The notes below the pieces were generated by a model. It did not search any database. It saw nothing but the letters and a program-made list of their open reading frames with translations, and was not told the origin of the DNA. This document shows positions 8,921 through 17,630 of a DNA stretch of 47,073 nucleotides, one piece after another; within the stretch, counting starts at the first letter, position 1; every line of letters starts with the position of its first letter. The DNA lies in assembly GCA_945865425.1 (NCBI GenBank), contig CAMBFN010000003.1:1-47073 (forward strand), in the 5' to 3' direction. Both the position numbers and the translations under genes were made by a program. This DNA comes from Comamonas sp. lk. GTDB lineage: Bacteria > Pseudomonadota > Gammaproteobacteria > Burkholderiales > Burkholderiaceae_C.

Positions 8921-9304
8921 CTAGTGGCTCTGCATGCGCCAGCAGCCTATCGCCAGCGCCACCCAGCCCGCCATCAAGGCCATGCCACCATAAGGCACCA
9001 AGGCGCGCAAGTACGTGATGCCGTACATCAAGCGCAGCTCGATATTGAGGCTAAAGAGTAGAGTACCCGCAACAAACATTGCACCGGCCACCATTGTCCA
9101 AGCATTCGGCCCGCCTTGTCGTGCCAGTACCACCAATACCAACAAAGCCAAGGCATGAAAACGCTGCAAGTCCAGCGCCCATGCCAGCGCTATCGCGTCC
9201 TGCGCCGTTAGTAGCAGCCCATGGGCTGCGATCGCACTCACGCCGATAGACAGCGACGCGCTGGCGCAGGCAAATACCAAAAAAAAACGCAGTACCGCAC
9301 TCAT
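8921..9304 (-). CDS. DUF423 (YgdD-like) small membrane protein
   Basis: 127 residues with four hydrophobic segments. Motifs typical of DUF423 are AIAAHGL near residues 25-31, the RFHALALL helix, and the C-terminal LRALVPYGGMALMAGW. The function of the family is unknown; members are about 120-130 residues, which supports the internal ATG at 9304 rather than the longer frame starting at 9433. It ends 23 bp upstream of the deacetylase-family start and reads in the same direction, so co-transcription is likely. Confidence 0.8.
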   Translation of the reverse strand: MSAVLRFFLVFACASASLSIGVSAIAAHGLLLTAQDAIALAWALDLQRFHALALLVLVVLARQGGPNAWTMVAGAMFVAGTLLFSLNIELRLMYGITYLRALVPYGGMALMAGWVALAIGCWRMQSH

Positions 9305-9451
9305 GAGCGGCCCGCCAGCATAGGCTGCGCTGTAGCAGGAGTAGGGAAGTGATGTGTCATCAAGCGGGGGCCGGGTAGTGAAGAAAGCGCAAGTACTATT
9401 GTGCGCGCAGGCTGAAAGCCCCATTGGCGTCAAAGTAGGGCATTTGACGAT

Positions 9452-10120
9452 TTATACGTTAATCACCCGTCGTGCAAAGCGTTCCAGGTAGTCCATCAGT
9501 TGGCTGGCGCCTTCGGCCGCTTGGATTTCTTGGCCAGAGGCTATGGCTTGCGCGAGCACCATGTGAAAGCGCGCGCCTTCGCTGATTTCGCCCTCGGCTT
9601 GGTAGCGGTACCAAAAGCGGCGGCATTGCACCACCAGGGGCACCACTGCTTTGACAGCGGAGCGGTTGCCGCAAGCGGCGTGGTTTACATGGTCTAGTTC
9701 CTGGTCGGCGGCCATGTACTGGTTGATATTTCCACTGGCGCCTGCTTTGATCATTTTTTCCGCGCAGCGCACCAGATTTTTGCGTTGCTCCGCATTCGCG
9801 CGCCTGGCTGAGCTGGTGGCGATCAGGCGCTCCAGCGCACGACGTGTTTCAATCAGGTCAAGGTGGTCCACGACATCGATGGCGGACACCCTCAGGCCGC
9901 GCCGGGGTTGCTGCACGATCAGGCCGATGGCCGTCATGCGCATCAGCGCTTCACGCACCGGCGTGCGGCCCAGTTGGGTCAGATCGGCAATTTCGTTTTC
10001 TACAACAGCGGAGCCCGGGGCAATTTGTAACTTGGAGATCAGCGCTTCAATGCGGTCGTAGGCCAGGTCTGCCGCCCGGCGTTTGGGTTCTATGCCTGCA
10101 ACGGCGCTTTTGGTGGTCAT
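9452..10120 (-). CDS. GntR family transcriptional regulator with FCD ligand domain
   Basis: 222 residues. A winged helix-turn-helix occupies residues about 15-80 (VVENEIADLTQLGRTPVREALMRM, then a QQPRRGLRVS wing). An all-helical FCD domain follows, with an Asp at the AADQELDHVNHA segment and later His residues that usually bind a metal and a carboxylate ligand. It is the last gene of the minus-strand hydroxyproline island, 84 bp after the dehydrogenase alpha subunit, so it probably senses a hydroxyproline or a pathway intermediate and represses the island. The AT-rich promoter before 22005 is the most likely target; I could not identify an operator by eye. Confidence 0.85.
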   Translation of the reverse strand: MTTKSAVAGIEPKRRAADLAYDRIEALISKLQIAPGSAVVENEIADLTQLGRTPVREALMRMTAIGLIVQQPRRGLRVSAIDVVDHLDLIETRRALERLIATSSARRANAEQRKNLVRCAEKMIKAGASGNINQYMAADQELDHVNHAACGNRSAVKAVVPLVVQCRRFWYRYQAEGEISEGARFHMVLAQAIASGQEIQAAEGASQLMDYLERFARRVINV

Positions 10121-10204
10121 AGCTTTAACTTATAAGCCCCTGCGCGGCACGCACGGCGCACTCGGGGATGCCGTAGTTTAGGGCTACAAACCGGTTCAAA
10201 GTGC

Positions 10205-11515
10205 TCACGGCAGCGCCGCGACTTCGTCGCCTGCCCGCAAAAGCGTGGACACGCGCGATGGGCTCAGTGGCGGGCGTGGGCTTGGGGCATCCCATCCAAA
10301 CAAGTGCCGCGCTGCTGCGCCGCAGATGCGTCCCTGGCATGCGCCCATACCGCATCGCTGGTGCAGCTTGGCGTCGTTCCAGCCGCTGCAGGCCGCTACG
10401 CTGCCATAGGCTACGTCTTCACAGCGGCACAGCACGGTGTCGCTCTGCGCCAATGTGCGAAGTTCGGGCCGAAGCGCGAAGTGTTTATCGACACGGTTGG
10501 CAAAATCCTGCCAGCCTGCGCGGGCATGGAGATGCGCTGACGCGGCTGGTTGCTCTATAGCTGCCAGGCCTGCAATACGGCCTTCTGCCATGGCTAGTTC
10601 AACGCCGCCGGCGCCTGAGCATTCGCCCGCCGCAAAGACATGCGGCAAGCTGCTAGCTTGTTGCGCATCGACTTGCAAGACCGGAGCGCCGTGCGCGCCA
10701 GGTTGCGTCGCGCAGCCCAGCAAGCGGCCCAGCTCGACGTTGGGCACCAGGCCAAAACCCGTGGCTACCCGGTCGCAATCGAGCCGATAGGTGCGCGCGC
10801 CCTGGCGTAGTTGGACGCTTTGCACCCGTCCCTGGCCTTGCGCGGCCACTACATAGCTGTCACAACGGTAAGCCCGGTGCAACAGCGTCGCCGCCTGGGC
10901 CAGCTTGCCCGGCCAGCGCAGAAGGCCCGCGCCAAACGCGGCCACTTGCCGCCAGGGGCTCTGTTCTGCCACGTGCAGCACGAGCGCGCCCGCTTGCGTG
11001 GCACTGGCCGCCGCCGCCAGCAACAAAGGCCCGCTACCGGCGAGCACGATGCGTTGGCCGCGCACCGGCATCCCGCTTTTAATCAGTGCTTGCAAGCCGC
11101 CTGCGCCCGTGGCGCCGGGCAGCGTCCAACCGGGAAAGGGCAGTAAAAGTTCGCGCGCGCCAGTACACAGAATCAGCTTCTCAAAGCCTTGCACCCAAGC
11201 GCTCTCCGCGCTCTCTAGCAGCAGTGCGCGCCTGCCTTGCGCGGCCACGACGCGCGTGCCACAGCGTATGTGTACATGCGGGTAGCGCGCTAAAGCTTCC
11301 TGCAATTGCCGCAAGGGACCAGGCGGCGCAGCACCAGCGCCAGTGCGCCAGACCTGGCCGCCAGGTGCAGGGTTGTCGTCTAGCACCACAATGCTGCGGC
11401 CGACAGGTGCAGCAGCCAGCGCTGCGGACAAACCGGCAGGCCCGGCGCCCACAATCAGGATGGCGCAAACCTGCTGCGCCGCAGGGGCCTGGAGCTCGGG
11501 CAAAGGGCGCGTCAT
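10205..11515 (-). CDS. D-hydroxyproline dehydrogenase alpha subunit-like flavoprotein (HcnB/OoxA family)
   Basis: 436 residues. An N-terminal FAD Rossmann motif (ILIVGAGPAGLSAALAAA) and a second nucleotide-binding region (IVLAGSGPLLLAAAA) resemble the disulfide-reductase fold. The C-terminus has a BFD-like [2Fe-2S] motif with CRCEDV and RCGMGACQGRICG. In hydroxyproline clusters this subunit, with a small ferredoxin-like subunit and a DadA-like subunit, oxidises cis-4-hydroxy-D-proline to pyrroline-4-hydroxy-2-carboxylate. Start 11515 is set by a 4-base overlap with the preceding gene; the longer frame to 11848 runs over that gene and is not coding. Opine oxidase and HcnB are close homologues, so function rests on context. 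Confidence 0.86.
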   Translation of the reverse strand: MTRPLPELQAPAAQQVCAILIVGAGPAGLSAALAAAPVGRSIVVLDDNPAPGGQVWRTGAGAAPPGPLRQLQEALARYPHVHIRCGTRVVAAQGRRALLLESAESAWVQGFEKLILCTGARELLLPFPGWTLPGATGAGGLQALIKSGMPVRGQRIVLAGSGPLLLAAAASATQAGALVLHVAEQSPWRQVAAFGAGLLRWPGKLAQAATLLHRAYRCDSYVVAAQGQGRVQSVQLRQGARTYRLDCDRVATGFGLVPNVELGRLLGCATQPGAHGAPVLQVDAQQASSLPHVFAAGECSGAGGVELAMAEGRIAGLAAIEQPAASAHLHARAGWQDFANRVDKHFALRPELRTLAQSDTVLCRCEDVAYGSVAACSGWNDAKLHQRCGMGACQGRICGAAARHLFGWDAPSPRPPLSPSRVSTLLRAGDEVAALP

Positions 11516-11772
11516 CCTGCGGTCTCGCTTTGCACCAACATACCCTGCGCGCACAGGGTTTGGCATGCCAGACAGCTTTGACCGTTGACCTGGACGCGGC
11601 ATTCCTGGCACACACCCATGCCACACATGGGGGCACGCGCCTGCCCGCTGACCGATTGGCGGGCAATGCCATCGCCACACAAGTACAAAGCGGCGGCAAG
11701 GCTGGTGCCTAAGGGTACTTGCGCTGCCTGGCCGTTGAGTTGGAATTGCACCATGGTTTGGGGCGCGCTCAT
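11512..11772 (-). CDS. (2Fe-2S) subunit of the D-hydroxyproline dehydrogenase complex (HcnA-like)
   Basis: 86 residues forming a Fer2_4-type ferredoxin domain. The cysteines fall in the spaced pattern CGDGI, then CGMGVCQEC, then CLAC, which is the plant-type [2Fe-2S] arrangement. It would pass electrons between the two flavin subunits. It overlaps the upstream flavoprotein gene by 4 bases (11769-11772) and the downstream one by 4 bases (11512-11515), so the three are translationally coupled. The ATG at 11772 gives the usual length for HcnA/OoxA small subunits; the longer frame to 11835 does not. Confidence 0.86.
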   Translation of the reverse strand: MSAPQTMVQFQLNGQAAQVPLGTSLAAALYLCGDGIARQSVSGQARAPMCGMGVCQECRVQVNGQSCLACQTLCAQGMLVQSETAG

Positions 11773-12896
11773 ACGCTTTGCAGCCAACGTGCGGGCAAAT
11801 AGGCGCTGCCATCGAGCGCGCTTGCACTGGCACAAATGCCCGCTGCAATCAGTTGCGCGGTACCGGTGGCGGTGGTCACGCCCAGACCTTCATGCCCCAG
11901 CGCCAGCCATAGGCCGCACCGCTGTGGATGGGGGCCGATCAGCGGCAAGCCGTCCGGCGTGGCCGCCCGAAAACCGGTCCAGCTACGGATGATTTGCAGC
12001 GCGCCCAGGCCCGGCAGGTAATCGCTGGCGCGGCGCAGCATACGGGCCAAAATGGGCAGTTCGATAGCACTATCGGTGCTGTCAAACTGGCGTGAGGAGC
12101 CGATCAGTAATTGCCCGGTCAGGCGCGGCTGCACGTTAAATGCGACCGAGGTACCGCTGCATTCATGCGCGCTTTTGACATAGCCCAATTCCACCAATTG
12201 GTGGCGCACCATACCGGGGTAGCGTGCGCTGATGGCCAGGTGGCCTTTTTTGGCTTGTAGTGGAACTTCAGGGCACAACGCGCTGGCGCGCAAACCCGCT
12301 GCCAGCACGATATGCGGCGCACTGCGTGCGCTACCGTCTGACAAATACACGCGGCCATCATCCAGTGCGCGTACTTGTGCGTGCAATACGCTGATGCTGC
12401 CGGCATTTTTTAGGTGGCCTGTGTCGTTCCCGCTTTGGCCCAGCAACCAACGCGCCGCATTGGGCGCATAGACTACGCCATCGCTGCCTACTTGTAGCGC
12501 CCCGGCCAGGCCGCTGCGCAAGGCTGGCTCCAGCGCTGCAAGCGCTTGGGGTTGGATCAGCGCACAGCCGATGCCTGCGGCTTGCAAACGGGTTTGCTTA
12601 TCGGCAGCCGCTTGCAGTTCTTCATCGTCCGCCGCAATCCATAGGGTGCCGCAATGGCTGTAGCCGCAGCCGCTGTCCATGCGGGCCAGCCAGCTACGCC
12701 AGATCGCCAACGAGGCGCTGGACAAGGCCAACTCTGCTGGGTTGTCGTCCATCACCACCAGATGGCCCATGCCGGCAGGCGTGGCGCCGCTCGGGCCGTC
12801 GTCGATCACCAATACCTGCAGCCCGCGTTGGCTCAGTTCGTAGGCGCAGGCTGCGCCCACGATACCCGCGCCAATGACGATGACTTCAGCGTCCAT
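11769..12896 (-). CDS. D-hydroxyproline dehydrogenase beta subunit-like oxidoreductase (HcnC/DadA family)
   Basis: 375 residues of the DAO family: an FAD motif EVIVIGAGIVGAACAYELSQRG at the N-terminus and the C-terminal GLWLALGHEGLGVTTATGTAQLI substrate/FAD segment. This is the expected amine-oxidising subunit of the heterotrimer. Hydrogen cyanide synthase HcnC (glycine) and opine oxidase subunit B are alternatives in the same family, but an epimerase and racemase-family genes directly upstream point to cis-4-hydroxy-D-proline. The ATG at 12896 is preferred over a TTG at 12911. It starts 8 bp after the stop of the preceding gene. Confidence 0.86.
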   Translation of the reverse strand: MDAEVIVIGAGIVGAACAYELSQRGLQVLVIDDGPSGATPAGMGHLVVMDDNPAELALSSASLAIWRSWLARMDSGCGYSHCGTLWIAADDEELQAAADKQTRLQAAGIGCALIQPQALAALEPALRSGLAGALQVGSDGVVYAPNAARWLLGQSGNDTGHLKNAGSISVLHAQVRALDDGRVYLSDGSARSAPHIVLAAGLRASALCPEVPLQAKKGHLAISARYPGMVRHQLVELGYVKSAHECSGTSVAFNVQPRLTGQLLIGSSRQFDSTDSAIELPILARMLRRASDYLPGLGALQIIRSWTGFRAATPDGLPLIGPHPQRCGLWLALGHEGLGVTTATGTAQLIAAGICASASALDGSAYLPARWLQSV

Positions 12897-12904
12897 GCAC
12901 TGCG

Positions 12905-13936
12905 CTAGCAATTAAACCAGGTGTCGTTCATACGGTAGCCTTCGGGGAAGGGATCCTCCGGGTCTGCTCCGTAATAGGACACGCCGGTGAGCCAAGCGCG
13001 ACCGCTTATTTGCGGAATTATGGCCGGTGTGTCGCCCGCTTGGGTGAGGCCGTGAATGCGGCAATGGAACTCGGTGTCCAGCACCGAGGTATGGGTAAAG
13101 GCCTCGCCGGGCGCCAGGTCACCGCGTGCATGCATTAAAGCCATGCGCGCCGAACTGCCAGTGCCGCAGGGGCTGCGATCCAAGCGGCCGGGCGAGACGA
13201 TGACAGCGTTCTTGGCAGTCTTGACGCCACCCACGGTTTGCAGCGGTCCGGCAAAAAGCGTCATATTGATAGTGTGGATTCCGGAGTTGACCGGGTGCAC
13301 GCTGGGCAGTTGCACGGCAGCGGCTAGTTTGATGCGTTCGCCCACTTCAACCAGATCACGCGCTTCGGTGCGGTCTAGCGCAAAGCCCAGCCCGGCGGCG
13401 TCTACGATAGCGTAAATCATGCCGCCATATGACACGTCGACCGGAACCGTGCCCAAGCCCGGAACTTCTATATGGGCGTCACGGTGCATCACAAACGAGG
13501 GCACGTTATGAAAGGAGACACGCCGGCATTTGCCACCCTCACACTCAGCGCGCACGCGCACCAGGCCGGCCGGTGTGTCCACGCATAGTTCCGTAACCGG
13601 GTACTGCATTGGAACCATGCCGGTTTCCAGTACCACAGTTACGGTACACATCAAGTTGGAGCCGGACATGGGCGGGTAGTAGTCCGACTCGATGACGATC
13701 ATGCCGAAGTCCGCCGCCGGGTCGATAGCGGGTGTGACAAGGTTGACAGCGGCATTGACGCTGCCGCGCGGGTCTGACAAGAGCATGGTGCGCAAAAAGT
13801 CTTGCTTTTCCTGTACTGCCAGTTGGCGCTCGAACATATTGTCCGCGCGCGGTGCAATTACCCCACCGGTAATGACGCGGCCCACTTCACCTTCGGCGTG
13901 TGCGCCGACGACGGTGATGATGTTTTTGAGGTTCAT
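12905..13936 (-). CDS. Proline racemase-family protein, probable trans-3-hydroxy-L-proline dehydratase
   Basis: 343 residues of the proline racemase superfamily. The first catalytic position is Ser91 in PPMSGSNLMC instead of the Cys of racemases and epimerases, and the usual His after Gly is also Ser. The second catalytic Cys is kept ([10 protein letters not shown], Cys257). In this superfamily replacement of the first Cys is associated with dehydratases that convert trans-3-hydroxy-L-proline to pyrroline-2-carboxylate, although Ser/Cys members with epimerase activity are also reported. The neighbouring Ldh-family reductase would finish conversion to L-proline. A true Cys/Cys epimerase lies 1.3 kb upstream, so the two paralogues probably do different jobs. 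Confidence 0.82.
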   Translation of the reverse strand: MNLKNIITVVGAHAEGEVGRVITGGVIAPRADNMFERQLAVQEKQDFLRTMLLSDPRGSVNAAVNLVTPAIDPAADFGMIVIESDYYPPMSGSNLMCTVTVVLETGMVPMQYPVTELCVDTPAGLVRVRAECEGGKCRRVSFHNVPSFVMHRDAHIEVPGLGTVPVDVSYGGMIYAIVDAAGLGFALDRTEARDLVEVGERIKLAAAVQLPSVHPVNSGIHTINMTLFAGPLQTVGGVKTAKNAVIVSPGRLDRSPCGTGSSARMALMHARGDLAPGEAFTHTSVLDTEFHCRIHGLTQAGDTPAIIPQISGRAWLTGVSYYGADPEDPFPEGYRMNDTWFNC

Positions 13937-14062
13937 ACTTTGCTCTCAGGAAAATCAATTTAGCGTAAGAAAACAGCTGGGCCCCGCGTACCCATTGCGC
14001 GAGACCAGGACGACCGCGTCATCGCCAGGCGCGCCAACCTTGTCACCGCTATGCGCAACAGC

Positions 14063-14143
14063 CCCGTCACTGCGAGGAGCGCTAGCGACGCGGCAGTCCA
14101 TGAATACATGGATTGCCACGGCCTGCGGCCTCGCAATGACGGG
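14063..14143. repeat. Palindromic dispersed repeat (REP/BIME-like), 81 bp
   Basis: The left arm 14063-14102 starts CCCGTCACTGCGAGG and ends GGCAGTCCATG. The right arm 14107-14143 is its imperfect reverse complement, starting CATGGATTGCC and ending CCTCGCAATGACGGG. Outer and inner stem parts pair well while the middle (GCGCTAGCGACGC against CACGGCCTGC) does not. Degenerate copies of the arm flank it on both sides, about 14008-14062 (repeated GTCAxCGC units) and 14144-14190. The element fills most of the 297-bp gap between the reductase and dehydratase genes of the island. A related half copy lies at 271-339. Confidence 0.75.
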
Positions 14144-14233
14144 TTTGGGCCTCGCAACGACTTCGAAGGCCTGCGGTCTTGCAATGAAGTAATGGGTTTC
14201 CGATGGCACTGCTTGCTTGCGCTTGCCATGTCG

Positions 14234-15250
14234 CTAGTCCAGCAAGGCCAGGATGTCGCGGTACAAGGCAGCGGCAATGTCCACGCCGTGCGCGATGCTT
14301 TGTGCGCGGGCAGCGAAGCGGCGCTCCGAGGGCAGGCGCACGCCTTGGCCGCTGATCGCTTGCAAGAGCAACTCGGCGCTAGCCTGGTCGGTGGCCGGGT
14401 CGCGCCCGGAAAAAAAGCGCGGATCAAAAGCCAATATCAATTCACCATGGCGTGGCGCGCCGCCAGGCCGACCATCGATGGCTACCGATTCGGCGCTGGT
14501 CAGGTCGCCCAGGAGCGGGCCGGCCATCAGCTCGATCATCGTGGCCAGGGCCGAGCCTTTATAGCCGCCAAAGGTGAGCATAGCGCCGCGTTGCAAGACG
14601 GTGGCCGCATCGGTGCACGGTGCGCCGTATTCGTCAATGCCCCAGCCTTCGGGCAGGGTGCGACCACTGCGACGGTATAGGTCGATCTCGCCGCGCGCTA
14701 TCGCGCTGGTGGCAAAGTCAAACACATAAGGGTGCCCGTTAGCACGTGGCCAGCCAAAGGCCATCGGGTTGGTGCCAAACACCGCGTACTTACCCCCGGC
14801 CGGTGCTACGCAGGCGTGGCTGGGCGTCATGATGAGCGCACACAATCCGGCTTGGGTCAGCCGCTCCACCTCGGGCCAAAGCGCAGAAAAATGCAGGCAG
14901 TTGTTGATAACCAACGCACCTAGGCCTAGGCTGCGGGTTTTTTCGATTAAGAGTTCGCTGCCCAGCTCAAACGCCAGTGGCGAAAAATTGCCTTGCGCAT
15001 CCACCGCCACCACAGCGGGCGAGCGGTGTTGCGCCACAGGGAGCGCATCGCGCAGCACTTTGCCTTCGCGCAAAGACTGCGTACACATGAGCAAACGGAA
15101 CAAGCCGTGCGAGTGGCAGTGATCGCGCTCGCCTGCGGTCATGACGCGCGCCATGGCTTGAACCTGCGCCTCGATGATGCCGTGGTGGCGCAGCACGCGC
15201 AGCGCCAGTGCGTGTACTTCGTCTAGCGATAGGTGGACGGTGTCACTCAT
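14234..15250 (-). CDS. Ldh-family NAD(P)H-dependent reductase, probable delta1-pyrroline-2-carboxylate reductase
   Basis: 338 residues of the malate/L-lactate dehydrogenase (type 2, Ldh_2) family, recognised from the AGERDHCHSHGLFRL N-terminal segment, FGTNPMAFGWPR, VFDFATSAIARGEI and LTFGGYKGSALATMIE. Members include DpkA-type reductases that reduce cyclic imines (pyrroline- or piperideine-2-carboxylate) to L-proline or L-pipecolate. In 3-hydroxyproline pathways this enzyme follows the dehydratase, which is the next gene downstream here. Start 15250 (ATG) lies 16 bp after the epimerase stop; the longer frame to 15289 would overlap the epimerase. Malate or ureidoglycolate dehydrogenase is less likely in this context. 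Confidence 0.85.
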   Translation of the reverse strand: MSDTVHLSLDEVHALALRVLRHHGIIEAQVQAMARVMTAGERDHCHSHGLFRLLMCTQSLREGKVLRDALPVAQHRSPAVVAVDAQGNFSPLAFELGSELLIEKTRSLGLGALVINNCLHFSALWPEVERLTQAGLCALIMTPSHACVAPAGGKYAVFGTNPMAFGWPRANGHPYVFDFATSAIARGEIDLYRRSGRTLPEGWGIDEYGAPCTDAATVLQRGAMLTFGGYKGSALATMIELMAGPLLGDLTSAESVAIDGRPGGAPRHGELILAFDPRFFSGRDPATDQASAELLLQAISGQGVRLPSERRFAARAQSIAHGVDIAAALYRDILALLD

Positions 15251-15266
15251 GCTGCGTACTTTGAAT

Positions 15267-16202
15267 TCACAAACGTATCCCCCATACAAAGGGGTCCTGT
15301 GGGTCCAGCATCAGCGTAGCTTTGGCGCTGATGTACGCGCGGCCCCGGATAGTGGGAATCACCTGGTCATTCTCCAGCGCGTAGCTCGCTTCGAAGCGGC
15401 TGCCGATGATGCTAGCCTGCGTCCACACCGCCCCCGGTGCCAGCTTGCCGTCGGCGGCCAGGCAGGCTACTTTGGCACTCGTGCCGGTGCCGCAGGGTGA
15501 GCGGTCGTAGGCGCCACCGGGGCAGAGTACAAAGTTGCGGCTGTCCGCGCCGGTATCGTCTGGGCCGAAGAGTTCGATATGGTCAATTTCGGCACCATCG
15601 GTCCCACTAATTCCTTGGGCTACCAGTGCGTTCTTGAGGGCGGTGCTGTAGGCCATGAGGCCTGCTAGGTTATCGCTGGCTACGGGCTGTCCGTGGTCGC
15701 TGGCTAGGAAAAACCAGTTGCCACCCCAAGCCACATCGCCATGTCCTAGACCGTAGCCTGGCACCTGCACTGGCACCTGGCGCAGATGGCGCCAAGCCGG
15801 CACGTTACGTACGCTGACGGAGCCATCTGCATGCAGCGTGGCGCGCACACGGCCCACCGGTGTTTCGATGGTGTGCGTGCCCGCGCCAATGCGGCCCATA
15901 AAGGCCAGCGACACCACTGCGCCGATGGTGCCGTGGCCGCACATTCCCAGGTAGCCGCTGTTGTTAAAAAAAATCAGGCCTGCAGCACTGGCAGGGTCTT
16001 GCGGTGTACACAGCAGGGCGCCTACCAGTACGTCATTACCGCGAGGCTCCAGCATCGTGGCGGCGCGCCACGCGTCGTGCTCCTTGCGTAGTATTTCACG
16101 GCGCTCGGCCATGCTGCCCTGCCCCAGATCTGGGAATCCGGCGATGACCAGGCGCGTGGGCTCACCACCGGTGTGCGAGTCGATGACCTCAATGGTTTGC
16201 AT
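15267..16202 (-). CDS. 4-hydroxyproline 2-epimerase
   Basis: 311 residues of the proline racemase superfamily with both catalytic cysteines present: Cys88 in MCGHGTIG and Cys237 in [12 protein letters not shown]. The N-terminus ([14 protein letters not shown]) is characteristic of the hydroxyproline epimerase branch. It would interconvert trans-4-hydroxy-L-proline and cis-4-hydroxy-D-proline, the first step before the three-subunit dehydrogenase downstream. It follows the ABC transporter ATPase gene by 54 bp, consistent with uptake and catabolism being co-expressed. Proline racemase activity is a lesser alternative. Confidence 0.9.
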   Translation of the reverse strand: MQTIEVIDSHTGGEPTRLVIAGFPDLGQGSMAERREILRKEHDAWRAATMLEPRGNDVLVGALLCTPQDPASAAGLIFFNNSGYLGMCGHGTIGAVVSLAFMGRIGAGTHTIETPVGRVRATLHADGSVSVRNVPAWRHLRQVPVQVPGYGLGHGDVAWGGNWFFLASDHGQPVASDNLAGLMAYSTALKNALVAQGISGTDGAEIDHIELFGPDDTGADSRNFVLCPGGAYDRSPCGTGTSAKVACLAADGKLAPGAVWTQASIIGSRFEASYALENDQVIPTIRGRAYISAKATLMLDPQDPFVWGIRL

Positions 16203-16256
16203 AGGTTTGCGCTGTGGAAGGTTTCAAAACAGTGCGCACATCAGTGGCGTGTACGC

Positions 16257-16979
16257 TCAGTGCGAGGATTTCAAAAAGGCAGCCGTATCGGGATGCTGCG
16301 GGTCGTCAATCACTTGCTGCGGCGTGCCGATTTCATGGATCACGCCATTGCGGAAAAAAGCCACGCGGTCAGATACATCCCGCGCAAAACGGATTTCATG
16401 GGTCACCAAAATCATGGTCATACCTTCATCCGACAACATGCGCAATGTGTCCAGCACTTCGCCTACCAGTTGCGGATCCAGAGCGGAAGTCACTTCGTCA
16501 AACAGCATGTAGTCTGGCGACATCGCCAGCGCCCGCGCAATCGCCATGCGCTGCAACTGCCCACCAGATAGCTTGCCCGGAAAAACCTTGAGCTTGTCTT
16601 TCAAGCCCACATGGCTGAGTTGCTTGACTGCCAATTCTTCGGCCTGTGCCTCGCTCAGACCGCGCACTTTACGCGGTGCCAGCATCACATTTTCCAAAAC
16701 CGTCAGGTGCGGAAAGGCGTTCCATTGTTGAAACACGATTCCGATGCGTTGGCGTAAGGCGTTGAGGTTGGTATCGGGCGCATGGACATTGGTGCCATCG
16801 ACGCGTATGCTGCCGCGCTGAATCGGCTCTAGGCCGTTGATGCACATTAGCAAAGTGGACTTACCCGAGCCCGAGCCACCTATGACCGAGATTACCTCGC
16901 CCTTGTTCACCGTCATGCTCACGCCTTGCAGCACTTCCAGATTGCCGAAGGATTTGTGTACCTGGTCGATTTCAATCAT
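16257..16979 (-). CDS. Polar amino-acid ABC transporter ATP-binding protein
   Basis: 240 residues with Walker A GGSGSGKST, signature LSGGQLQRMAIARAL, Walker B YMLFDEVTSALDP and an H-loop VTHEIRFARDV, as in the HisP/GlnQ group. It energises the two permeases upstream. The ATG at 16979 overlaps the permease stop by 8 bases (ATGATTGA) and has an AGGA ribosome binding site, indicating translational coupling. Because the next gene is the 4-hydroxyproline epimerase, the probable cargo is hydroxyproline or a related imino acid. Confidence 0.9.
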   Translation of the reverse strand: MIEIDQVHKSFGNLEVLQGVSMTVNKGEVISVIGGSGSGKSTLLMCINGLEPIQRGSIRVDGTNVHAPDTNLNALRQRIGIVFQQWNAFPHLTVLENVMLAPRKVRGLSEAQAEELAVKQLSHVGLKDKLKVFPGKLSGGQLQRMAIARALAMSPDYMLFDEVTSALDPQLVGEVLDTLRMLSDEGMTMILVTHEIRFARDVSDRVAFFRNGVIHEIGTPQQVIDDPQHPDTAAFLKSSH

Positions 16980-17622
16980 TTTCCTGCCATCCTTTTTCCA
17001 CCCGCTGTCCGATGCGGGCAATGCCCCAACTCATGATGTAGTACATCAGCCCGGCGATTGAGAGCACCAAAATAGGCTCTTGAATCCGGGTGACGATGGA
17101 CTGCGAAGCGCGCAGTAATTCCATAATGCCGATCCACAGCACTAGCGAGGTGTCTTTGACCACGCCCAGCGTCAAATTGATCCAGCCGGGAAAACTTACC
17201 CGTGCGGCCATGGGCATGATGATGTAGCGCAGGGTTTGCAGGTAGCTAAGGCCAAGCGATCGTGCCGCCCGCACTACATTGGGTGGCACCGCTAGCACGC
17301 CGCCGCGTATCACTTCGGTGCAATACGAAGCGCAGTAAATACCCAGCACAAGGCAGCCGATGGCAAAGGCCGTCCAGTTGATGCCGGCAATGCTGTTAAA
17401 GGAATTAAAGAGCACAAACTGGATCAAGAGCGGCACGCAGCGAAACACATCGAGCAGCCATCCAAGCGGCGCGCTTGCGCGCGGATAGACCGCGCGCACT
17501 AGGCCAAATACAGCGCCCGATACGGTGCCTATCAGCATGGCCCATAACGTGAGCTGCAAACTCACCCATGCGCCTGCCAGCATGAACTGCAGATCGGAGA
17601 GTGAGAAGTCGGTACTCAGCAT
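16972..17622 (-). CDS. Polar amino-acid ABC transporter permease (second)
   Basis: About 216 residues with five hydrophobic segments and the EAA-type loop VRAARSLGLSYLQTLRYIIMP, typical of HisM/GlnP permeases that dimerise with a sister permease. The ATG at 17622 lies 8 bp after the preceding permease stop. An in-frame ATG at 17652 would overlap that gene by 22 bp and is possible but less usual. It belongs to the binding protein / permease / permease / ATPase set at 16257-21009. Confidence 0.87.
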   Translation of the reverse strand: MLSTDFSLSDLQFMLAGAWVSLQLTLWAMLIGTVSGAVFGLVRAVYPRASAPLGWLLDVFRCVPLLIQFVLFNSFNSIAGINWTAFAIGCLVLGIYCASYCTEVIRGGVLAVPPNVVRAARSLGLSYLQTLRYIIMPMAARVSFPGWINLTLGVVKDTSLVLWIGIMELLRASQSIVTRIQEPILVLSIAGLMYYIMSWGIARIGQRVEKGWQEND

Positions 17623-17630
17623 GGTTCGGC

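Noticed and set aside
10205-12896. Hydrogen cyanide synthase hcnABC or opine oxidase
   Set aside because: The subunits are homologous, but gene order differs from hcnABC, and a hydroxyproline epimerase, dehydratase and deaminase flank them.
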